A model generated the notes under the pieces. The model worked only from the letters and a program-made list of their open reading frames with translations. It was not told the origin of the DNA and ran no database searches. Source: DAOVXM01 sp963746255 (GTDB lineage: Bacteria; Chloroflexota; Anaerolineae; Anaerolineales; UBA4823). Taken from it: a stretch of DNA of 64,000 nucleotides. Each line of letters opens with the position of its first letter. Within the stretch, counting starts at the first letter, position 1. The position numbers and the translations under genes are program-made. This document shows positions 1 to 6,885 of the stretch, piece by piece. Location of the stretch: positions 1,488,001-1,552,000 of the forward strand of contig CAVVAJ010000009.1 in the NCBI GenBank assembly GCA_963746255.1, in the 5' to 3' direction.

Positions 1-761
1 GTTTTTTGGTCATCATTGGTCCGCGAAGTCAGCATCTGTCTGATGTCTGCGATATCGCTTCGCAACTGGGATACTTCATCGTCTCTTTTCCCGCGCAAGG
101 ATATCACTGTGGAGGCAATATAACTAGTTAACACTGAAAATACGCTCACGCCAACGACCATCATCAGTGCTCCAATGACCCGGCCAGGATCGGTTACTGG
201 AGCGTAATCACCATAGCCGACCGTGGACATGGTAACGACTGCCCACCATACCGCATCGTCGCCAGTGAGGATATTCGCATTTTGGGAGTGGCTTTCGACG
301 GAAACCACCGCGCTGCTGCCAATAGTGATCACCAGCAGTACCACAAACAATGTCAGCAGCAGGGTACTCTCTGCCAACCGTGCCCGTGCCTCATCCCGGA
401 CATCCTTAGGTGTTTGGCGTTTTATCCGCCGGACGGTTACGAAGAGACGCGGGAGTCGCAATATGCGCAGGAGTGGAACCGCAGGTATTCCGCTTAGCAA
501 GTCTAATATCCCGCCCGTTAGTATATAGTGCACTTTCCGTGGGACAACAACCAGGCGGATGACAAAGTCTACCAAAAATACCAGGGCAATAATTGAATCC
601 ATGATTGACAATACTTCATCAACCGGCCCGGATAGCGGCAGCAGATAATAGACAGTGACTAGCGATAATGAAAATACGCTGACAAGCTGGATAAAAAGCT
701 CGTAAGTGATACGTTTGACCATGAAATGGTCTTGGGAGTTTAAGGTCTGAAAAGAGTTCAT
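1..761 (-). CDS. Voltage-gated-type potassium channel (partial, C-terminus off the left edge)
   Basis: This is a cation channel of the six-helix VIC type. The start at 761 (MNSFQTLNSQ) is followed by hydrophobic segments near residues 16-37 and 48-68, an arginine-rich S4-like stretch (LLRILRLPRLF, about residues 90-110), another helix at about 130-150, and the pore. The selectivity filter TVGYGD (about residues 178-183, bases 208-228) is the diagnostic K+ filter. A last helix is followed by a charged tail that looks like the start of a coiled coil and runs off the window. No cyclic-nucleotide or RCK domain is visible, but the tail is incomplete. It should act in the cytoplasmic membrane. Confidence 0.88.
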   Translation of the reverse strand, partial: MNSFQTLNSQDHFMVKRITYELFIQLVSVFSLSLVTVYYLLPLSGPVDEVLSIMDSIIALVFLVDFVIRLVVVPRKVHYILTGGILDLLSGIPAVPLLRILRLPRLFVTVRRIKRQTPKDVRDEARARLAESTLLLTLFVVLLVITIGSSAVVSVESHSQNANILTGDDAVWWAVVTMSTVGYGDYAPVTDPGRVIGALMMVVGVSVFSVLTSYIASTVISLRGKRDDEVSQLRSDIADIRQMLTSRTNDDQK

Positions 762-945
762 GGGCAAATTATTCAGATATGTTATGGGTTAGTGGACTAT
801 ACAATATTCTAGCCCCACAACCAGGAAAAAAGACTGCTGAACACCCAATTTGGAGCTACTCGTTCATTATAATGTAACATATCTTCCTGTGTATCCAACA
901 ATCAGGTTACATTTGGTCTCCATTGACATGAAAACAGGATCTTTC

Positions 946-986
946 TACTTTGCACAAAGGGGACTCTACCACTTTGCACTAACATG
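946..986 (+). repeat. Two copies of a TACTTTGCAC-type motif upstream of tRNA-Leu
   Basis: TACTTTGCAC lies at 946-955 and CACTTTGCAC at 970-979; the latter continues into ACTAACATG up to 986. The second copy ends 13 bases before the -35 box of the tRNA-Leu promoter. Near-identical copies lie upstream of the rpsB promoter (34407-34555). Confidence 0.6.
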
Positions 987-999
987 TTACGAGAGGCGG

Positions 1000-1028
1000 T
1001 TGACCTCGAATGTTTCTTTCGATATACT
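1000..1028 (+). promoter_or_regulatory. Promoter of tRNA-Leu
   Basis: TTGACC (1000-1005) and TATACT (1023-1028) are separated by 17 bases. Transcription would begin near 1035, about 19 bases before the mature tRNA. Confidence 0.7.
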
Positions 1029-1053
1029 TAGTGTTGCACAGATATTACGAACA

Positions 1054-1135
1054 GCCGAAGTGGCGGAACTGGCAGACGCGCACGACTCAAACTCGTGTTC
1101 CCTCGGGAGTGTGGGTTCGATTCCCACCTTCGGCA
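1054..1135 (+). tRNA. tRNA-Leu (anticodon CAA)
   Basis: A class II tRNA of 82 bases. The acceptor arms GCCGAAG and CTTCGGC pair fully. The anticodon arm CACGA-CTCAAAC-TCGTG places CAA in the loop, decoding UUG. There is a long variable arm (TTCCCTCGGGAGTG) and a T arm with GGTTCGATTCC. CCA is not encoded. Confidence 0.95.
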
Positions 1136-1148
1136 TTGCTCGAAATTG

Positions 1149-1179
1149 AACCGATCCAGTATGACTTGGATCGGTTTTT
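1149..1179 (+). terminator. Rho-independent terminator of tRNA-Leu
   Basis: A nine-base stem AACCGATCC / GGATCGGTT with a ten-base loop runs directly into T residues. Confidence 0.85.
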
Positions 1180-1452
1180 GTCTATCTTGAGCTTCGCGGG
1201 AATAGAAAAAGTAAAAGCCTTGCCACTAGAATTCGACCATCTCTACGCAACCAGGACGAATCCTGCTGGTGTCACTGGCAAATATACTTGGCTCAATGTG
1301 TCTCATACATTGTGGGGTTATTGGACTATAGACGCGGGTTTAGATCCCCAGAAGCAACTAGTGTTTCTAAAGTGTTCGTATCGTATGTCCCTGTCCCAAA
1401 TCTTGTTACACTTGGAGGTGTGAATTTACACAGGAGGACGATATTCAGCAGA
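1180..1452. other. Non-coding stretch after tRNA-Leu
   Basis: I see no gene with a ribosome-binding site, no RNA gene and no clear repeat here. It ends at the first recognisable fragment of the acyltransferase relic. Confidence 0.5.
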
Positions 1453-1890
1453 ATGACCTATTTGGATAATTTGAGAATCTACCTGGCCATCCTCGTGATA
1501 CTGCTCCCCGCTCTCATTGGAGCGTAAAGGCACAAAAAGTTTCTTGCTAGACAGGGTAGTTCTTTTAGGTAACCTGGCAAGCTTTTACCTATGAGGTTTG
1601 GGAAACCATCATGATGCTGGCAATCATCATATTTTTGCTGTACTATTTCCGGGAAAAACTTAACCGGATTGGGAAATCTGCAATTACACTGGCCTCCACG
1701 GCTTATACCGTTTTCACCATTCATCAAACTATCCTTTCTGGCCATAATGTTGTATTTCTACCTATTGCCATCTCAAGTTACCTCAAGTTCATTACCGTTT
1801 CATTAGTCGGTGTTCCACTCTGTTTCCGGTTGGCTCTTTCTATCCGTAAGCTGCCTTATATAAAAAAGTCCTTGGGTAAACAGAACCCAG
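1453..1890 (+). pseudogene. Relic of an acyltransferase-3 (MdoC-like) gene
   Basis: Two pieces of an acyltransferase-3 family membrane protein remain. The N-terminal piece starts at ATG 1453 (MTYLDNLRIYLAILVIL), which matches the family's opening motif, and ends at a stop near 1527. A C-terminal piece from about 1591 carries FREKLNRIGK, AYTVFTIHQ and VGVPLCFRLA, matching the last helices of the family. The roughly 200-residue middle is missing, and the two pieces lie in different frames. The direct repeat GACAGGGTAGTTC occurs at 1550-1562, between the pieces, and again at 1994-2006. This is identified from family recall, not a database search. Confidence 0.6.
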
Positions 1891-1969
1891 CCATGCAGGT
1901 AGTGGTTAAAAGTCTGGGTAGAATAAGAGTATGCCAAAATGTCCACGTTGCGAACAAACAGAACGCAAA

Positions 1970-2010
1970 AAATGAACTACACCGCCTCAAGCGGACAGGG
2001 TAGTTCATTT
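1970..2010. repeat. Hairpin after the acyltransferase relic
   Basis: AAATGAACTAC (1970-1980) is the perfect complement of GTAGTTCATTT (2000-2010), with an inner CCGC/GCGG pair. It could terminate transcription of either flank, or be the end of a small non-autonomous element. Confidence 0.5.
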
Positions 2011-2051
2011 ACCTATATTTTTGGATGGCTTTAATCTACTAGAGAAAGACT

Positions 2052-2450
2052 CTATGCAGAAACAGGGGCAACTACCTCAGTAAAGACATCAAATTTCGGA
2101 GGGTGTTCAAAATGCTTCTTCACCGCGCACAACTCCGCCGTTTTGACCAATGCCGGTAAATACTTCTCTGGGAACGTGGGTGGGACCTGTATCTCAAGAT
2201 CTATCTTGCCAACCATCCCACTGAATATATCGCTGTGCATCCGTTGTACAATCCGGATACCTTCGGTTGGCAGCCCCCGCTGTTGGCAAAACCCCAAAAC
2301 ATATATCCCGGCACAAGTGCCAATTGATGCCAAAAATGTAGCAAATGGGGTCGGTGCTGACGAGATCGGCGGTTGGTCGGTTTTTACTGTGAATTGACCA
2401 AAATGTGCATCTACGCGTGCTCCTCCTGGGAAATCAATCACAATTTCCAT
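2052..2450 (-). CDS. OsmC family protein
   Basis: A 132-residue protein of the OsmC/Ohr fold, thiol-dependent peroxide-detoxifying or related cytoplasmic proteins. The two family cysteines appear in SIGTCAGIYVLGFC (about residues 42-55) and in AELCAVKKHFEH near the C-terminus. The central PTEGIRI and DLEIQVP strands fit the family, and the length is normal. The start at 2450 is the first ATG after a purine-rich AGGAG-like stretch. Whether it belongs to the Ohr, OsmC or YhfA subgroup cannot be decided by eye. It stands alone beside the candidate origin. Confidence 0.85.
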   Translation of the reverse strand: MEIVIDFPGGARVDAHFGQFTVKTDQPPISSAPTPFATFLASIGTCAGIYVLGFCQQRGLPTEGIRIVQRMHSDIFSGMVGKIDLEIQVPPTFPEKYLPALVKTAELCAVKKHFEHPPKFDVFTEVVAPVSA

Positions 2451-2606
2451 GAATTCATATCCTCCTGTTATTAATTATCACTTCCATACGATTTGATGCC
2501 CATACTTCGAAAAGGTTACAGCAGTAGAATCGAGCTGGTTTTGCTTCCAAGAGGGGCAATAAAAACATTATGGCTATCGATACACCTAACAATTCCGCAA
2601 GGTTCT

Positions 2607-2990
2607 TGTGGATAACTATTGAAAAACTGTGGATAATTGAAAAAAACTGGGGAATACTGAGCATTCCATCCTGCTCAATTTATCAGGTCTATAGACGACA
2701 CATGTGGATAATTTCTGTGGATTTATCCCGGCCCACCTTTCGTTAACGTAAAAAAGGGTAAAATCCAACTTTATCCCCATAAAGAGCAAATTTTTGTCAT
2801 CCCCCTTTCCACAGGTTGCTGGAGTGCACGACTCCCCATCCCCTCCATTTATTTGGTGGATCACTCAATTCAGCCCCTGATATATGATGTTTTCGTGAGC
2901 ATACAATTCAGTTTATCCACATATCCACACCCCCTACTAAGACTACTATATTAATCTAATCATTAAAATAATACTATTTACACTTCCAGG
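2607..2990. other. Candidate replication origin: DnaA-box cluster with AT-rich flank
   Basis: Four exact DnaA boxes occur: TGTGGATAA at 2607-2615, 2628-2636 and 2703-2711, and TTATCCACA at 2913-2921. One-mismatch boxes follow at 2771-2779 (TTATCCCCA) and 2921-2929 (ATATCCACA), and weaker ones at 2716-2724 and 2805-2813. Bases 2930-2990 are very AT-rich, as expected for an unwinding element. No gene covers the region. No dnaA, dnaN or rpmH is seen in this window, so origin status needs genome-wide support such as a GC-skew switch. Confidence 0.6.
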
Positions 2991-2998
2991 GAAACCAA

Positions 2999-4519
2999 TC
3001 ATTGATGCTCAAAATATTCTTCTAATAATGGCGTGATATCCACATCGGTAAATTGATCGAGCAGGTCAAAAAAATCGTTCGATGTAGCAATTGTCCCTTG
3101 ATAGTTCGCTACATAAGCTTTCATGAAAGAGAAATAGTTCTCATCACTTACTGCTTGGCGCAACTCTTCTAGGAAAACAGCCCCATTCAAGTATATTGCA
3201 TCCCGGTAAGCCCGATACCCTTCTGGATTATATACACTCCCATCAACCCACCCCTTAGGCTCATAATAATTAATCCGATATGCCCACCACCAATCTAAGG
3301 CTTCCGGATAAAGCTGTTCATAATAAATTCGTTCATTGTAGGTACAAATCGCTTCATCAAGCCATGGCTCCAAGGCTTGATCATTAGCTACGCTTGCATA
3401 AAACCATTGGTGGGCAGTCTCGTGAGCTGCTATAGCGACCAGGTATTCCCCTGGTTCTCCCTGATAAAGGTTGTAAAAGCCTTTGCTGAGAAAATATAGA
3501 CCATCGAATTCCATACCATCTAGGAAATCAGCTTCCACGACAGTTAGGTGAGAACGTGGGTATGGACCATACAGCTCACTGTAAAGGGTGAGTGCTTCTA
3601 CAGTTGTTTGGAGGACACGCTCTCCCGCAGTTTTGTGTACCGGGAAGACGTAATTCATAACTTCAACTTCGCCGACTATTTCACTCATGACTTCATACTC
3701 CGGGCTTACGGACCAGGCGAAGTTGCGAGCATTGTTCAAACGATAGTGATGCCAACCGGCACTCATTTCCGCTGGGGCACTCGCAGCGATGATTAGGTCA
3801 TCCCGTTCATCAAGCAACTGGATATCTACCTGGAAATCAGCGATTGAGTACGCCAGATACTCTCCGAAATATCCAGGTTGGTGAGCAAGCCAACCTTGGC
3901 CAGTGATATACGGTGGAACAAAAGGATACCAGTCAACAAGATTTGCTTGCCGAGGGGTATAGCCAAATGGGACAGGCCTCGTTTCAGCGGAGGGAGTTGG
4001 GGTTGGGAGTGCCAAATCGTAATTGAGTAAGAAAACTATTTCTTCCCCCGGGAAAAGCGGCTGATGGAGGGGAAAGGTGAGCTTGCCGCGAGCCCATTTC
4101 AGTCCTGCAATCGGGGTCCCATCTTCCCATCGGATTTCAATTAATTTAAAGACATCTTGGTAATTAGCTGGCTCAACCATCAATACAATTTCATCAAGCA
4201 CATCTGCTGAGTGGTTTACATAGCGGATCTTTTCGTCCACGCTTAAGAAATGCTGGCTGTAATCTATCACGACCGTAATAGAATAGTTCGTATTTGGCAA
4301 TGGGATTTGAGTCTCTTCTCCTTCGATTGGCGATGTTCGCACTGTGCTTGTCAAAAGAGGGAAAGGAGTATGAAAGGTTGTTAAACTTTCTGGTGCGGTG
4401 GATGTAGGTACCGTGCCGGGAGTGACACTCGGACTAGTGTCCGGGGAACAGGCCACAGTTATCACCAGTAGAAGCAGCAATGGCAGGATTAAACGATGAA
4501 AAACTAGATAGTAGCGCAC
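2999..4519 (-). CDS. M1-like gluzincin metallopeptidase, lipoprotein
   Basis: A 506-residue secreted peptidase. The N-terminus is a lipoprotein signal (LLLLLVITVAC, lipobox cysteine at residue 24) followed by a Ser/Thr/Pro linker to about residue 75, so it should be anchored on the outer face of the membrane. A beta-rich M1-type N-domain follows. The zinc site is HETAH at 366-370 with the third ligand in WLDEA (Glu389). DGMEFDG (334-340) occupies the place of the GAMEN substrate motif of M1 aminopeptidases. The protein is shorter than classical PepN. Its substrate is unknown. It is the last gene before the DnaA-box cluster. Confidence 0.82.
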   Translation of the reverse strand: MRYYLVFHRLILPLLLLLVITVACSPDTSPSVTPGTVPTSTAPESLTTFHTPFPLLTSTVRTSPIEGEETQIPLPNTNYSITVVIDYSQHFLSVDEKIRYVNHSADVLDEIVLMVEPANYQDVFKLIEIRWEDGTPIAGLKWARGKLTFPLHQPLFPGEEIVFLLNYDLALPTPTPSAETRPVPFGYTPRQANLVDWYPFVPPYITGQGWLAHQPGYFGEYLAYSIADFQVDIQLLDERDDLIIAASAPAEMSAGWHHYRLNNARNFAWSVSPEYEVMSEIVGEVEVMNYVFPVHKTAGERVLQTTVEALTLYSELYGPYPRSHLTVVEADFLDGMEFDGLYFLSKGFYNLYQGEPGEYLVAIAAHETAHQWFYASVANDQALEPWLDEAICTYNERIYYEQLYPEALDWWWAYRINYYEPKGWVDGSVYNPEGYRAYRDAIYLNGAVFLEELRQAVSDENYFSFMKAYVANYQGTIATSNDFFDLLDQFTDVDITPLLEEYFEHQ

Positions 4520-4698
4520 AGCAAAATTTTACTATGTCTTCTTTCCTAGACGGCTAAGGCTACAACATCAACCCGCTCCCATTAAGTGATGAACAGCAGG
4601 ATGGCTGATGCGAGTATTAGTAAGGCAACCCACATTTAAAGGGTCATAGCAGGGGATCCACTACCGGGATTAATGATAAGTCTTTGAGCAAATCGCCC

Positions 4699-6755
4699 TC
4701 AAGCGACCATCTCTTCTCGGACGCGTTGGTATAGTGTCTCGGCTTTTAGTTCGCTGAGGGTATAACAGGGGGCCTCTAGATGCTCAGCCAAAGCTTGGGT
4801 AAGGCCTTGGTCGAAGGCGGCATGCTCCATATTAATCACCACACAGCGAATTTCATCTGCCGCGATTTGATCTGCTATACGGTGAGCTTCCTCTTGGGGG
4901 GGCAGATTGCTTAACGATACGTTCCCGGCACCATCGGTTAGTAATATGAGCAAAGGGATCACATCCGGATGGGTGATACGTTCTTTTTGGATGACCTGGT
5001 GAGACAGGAATAATCCAGCTGGCAAGGGCGTTTTGCCGCCTACCGGAATGTCGGCGAGCGCACGTTGGGCTAGCTGAATGGAATTTGTGGGGGTTAATAC
5101 CAAGGTAGCCCGGTTTTTTTGGAACACCACCAGGCCCACCCGATCACGGCGCTGGTAGGCATCCGCCAGCAGCGACAATATCGCTCCTTTTGTCGCTGCC
5201 ATACGTTCCGCAACCGCCATAGACCAAGATGCATCCACCACGAACAGCACTAGGTTGGCAGATTTCTTAATACGGACTTTTCTTTGGTAGTCGTCTGATC
5301 GAATAGCGAAAGCAACTTTTTCTCTTAACTCGGAGCGTTGTTTTTGAAATAGGGCTGCTGCTCGAATGGTTGCATCGAATGCTAAATCATGTGCTTTTCC
5401 TGGTGAGGGGCGGGCCTGGATATAGCGGCCGCGTTTGCGGTCTGTACGCGTACGTGACCGGCGACCACTCTGGCGTCGGGTCATTTTGTCCAGCGGGTTT
5501 TCTAATTTCCTAGGGGTAAAAGGCTGACCGCTGTTGATGAGTTCTCCACCTTCCCACCAGTTTGCGGACCCAGAATCAAAGACCTGTTGTCGGGTGGCTT
5601 CGGTTGGCGGGTGGTCGGGGACTTCTTCCCTTACTTCTTTTGTGGTTTCAGAGGGTTCTTTTTTTTTTCGAAGCTTTCCTGGCCCTGGTCGTCAAGGGAG
5701 GTATCGGGTTCCCCCATATTTGCTGCGGCGCCTTGAAGCTGCTCTATCCTCTCCTGCAGGTCGTCCATGCTGAGCTCAGCTTGGTGGAAGGGACCGCGTT
5801 TGATCCGATGGGGAAGAGCTAGTTCGGCGGCCATTGCGATATCGAGATCAGTAATCGAACTGCGCGCTTCAAAAGCTGCATGTGCCCGAGCAGTTTTTAA
5901 TATTACTAGGTCTGCACGGTGTCCATCAACATTGAGAGAAGCGCTTAGTGCTGCAATCGAGAGCAGGTCGCGACTTGTGTAACCGATAGAATCAACCAAG
6001 GTGCGGGCCTGTTCAATCTTATGCGAAAGATCATCTTCAAATGGGAGCCACTTCTCGCGAAATCTTTCAGCATCACTCTCGAATCCAAGATTACGCTCCA
6101 TGATCAATACGCGCTCGCGGGCATTGTGGATGCCATGGATGTCCACGGAGAGAGCAAACCGGTCAAGTAATTGCGGGCGTAAATCCCCTTCTTCGGGGTT
6201 CATTGTGCCTACTAGGATAAATCGTGCAGGGTGGGAAAAAGATATCCCTTCTCGCTCGACGATATTCATTCCCATTGCTGCTGAGTCTAACAGCAGGTCG
6301 ACCACATGGTCATCCAGCAGGTTGACTTCATCGATATAGAGCAGCCCTCGGTTTGCTGCTGCTAGTACACCGGGTTCAAAGTGACGCTCTCCTTTCTGGA
6401 TAGCCTTTTCAATATCGAGTGTTCCAACGACGCGGTCTTCCGTCGCGGATACCGGCAGATTCACAAAGGGAGTCGTCCTTAACTCTAATGGCAGGGTTTC
6501 ATTGTTGGCGGAACGCTCACGACAATCGGTACACCATGTGGTTGGGCGGTCAGGGTCGCAGCCAAATCGGCAGTCACCGACAACCGCTACTTGCGGAAGC
6601 AGTGCTGCTAGGGCGCGCGCCGCCGTAGACTTGGCCGTGCCGCGTTCACCGCGGATTAAAACCCCACCAATTCGCGGGTCAACGGCATTTAAAACCAAAG
6701 CCCGCTTCATTCGGTCTTGTCCTACGATCGCAGTAAATGGATAAATCGGCGGCAT
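4699..6755 (-). CDS. chlD: Full-length ChlD/cobaltochelatase-type chelatase subunit, read through a -1 frameshift
   Basis: An AAA+ ATPase domain (see the shorter product) is followed, in the -1 frame after the A10 run at 5659-5668, by an acidic/proline linker (EPSETTKEV, then VFDSGSANWW) and a basic segment SGRRSRTRTDRKRGRY typical of this family. A C-terminal von Willebrand A domain follows, with MIDAS motif DASWS and later GGKTPL and LLTDG. In-frame reading resumes the protein without losing conserved sequence. The VWA part has an ATG at 5484, but no ribosome-binding site precedes it, so independent initiation is unlikely. The product would serve in Mg2+ or Co2+ insertion into a tetrapyrrole. 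No CobN/ChlH large subunit lies in this window. A sequencing indel at the homopolymer is the alternative. Confidence 0.7.
5631..6755 (-). CDS. ChlI-like AAA+ chelatase subunit (zero-frame product)
   Basis: The zero-frame product is 374 residues from ATG 6755 (MPPIYPFTAIVGQ). It has Walker A GERGTAKST at about 36-44, Walker B LLYIDEVNLL, a cysteine cluster (CRFGCDP, WCTDC) in the family insertion, and sensor/arginine motifs (GTMNPEEGDLRPQLLDRF). It ends a few codons after the A10 run, about where a free-standing ChlI/BchI would end. The start at 6755 is chosen because GGAG lies seven bases upstream. Earlier in-frame starts at 6815 and 6797 lie within or before the promoter. Confidence 0.75.
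   Translation of the reverse strand: MPPIYPFTAIVGQDRMKRALVLNAVDPRIGGVLIRGERGTAKSTAARALAALLPQVAVVGDCRFGCDPDRPTTWCTDCRERSANNETLPLELRTTPFVNLPVSATEDRVVGTLDIEKAIQKGERHFEPGVLAAANRGLLYIDEVNLLDDHVVDLLLDSAAMGMNIVEREGISFSHPARFILVGTMNPEEGDLRPQLLDRFALSVDIHGIHNARERVLIMERNLGFESDAERFREKWLPFEDDLSHKIEQARTLVDSIGYTSRDLLSIAALSASLNVDGHRADLVILKTARAHAAFEARSSITDLDIAMAAELALPHRIKRGPFHQAELSMDDLQERIEQLQGAAANMGEPDTSLDDQGQESFEKKKNPLKPQKK
5659..5668 (-). other. A10 slippery run (programmed frameshift candidate)
   Basis: On the coding strand the run reads G-A10-G. The zero frame reads GAA AAA AAA AAG and stops after nine more codons at TAA (5631). The -1 frame opens into the VWA half. Frameshifting in chlD genes that yields both a small and a medium chelatase subunit has been reported, as I recall it, in cobalamin producers. 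Confidence 0.65.
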
Positions 6756-6795
6756 CTGCTTGCTCCACTTGCGATTATAACCTTCTCTTGGCAAC

Positions 6796-6847
6796 ATTAT
6801 ATTTAAACTTGACACGGGTTGTCAACTTCCATTATAGGCTTTATAAT
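6796..6847. promoter_or_regulatory. Divergent overlapping promoters of the chelatase and S1 genes
   Basis: On the minus strand TTGACA (6825-6820) and TATAAT (6801-6796) are spaced 18 bases and serve the chelatase. On the plus strand TTGTCA (6819-6824) and TATAAT (6842-6847) are spaced 17 bases and serve the S1 gene. The -35 boxes overlap inside an inverted repeat TTGACA-N5-TGTCAA (6809-6825), so the two directions should compete or share a regulator. Confidence 0.75.
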
Positions 6848-6885
6848 GTGCAACATATCTTATTCACCTTGGAGCACGAATTTAT

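Noticed and set aside
1931..1975. Start of an IS1-like transposase (MPKCPRCEQTERKK)
   Set aside because: Only 14 codons before a stop, and no inverted repeats or second reading frame of an IS1 element.
4699..5484. Independent VWA gene starting at ATG 5484
   Set aside because: No ribosome-binding site, and the -1 frame upstream is coding with family-specific linker sequence.
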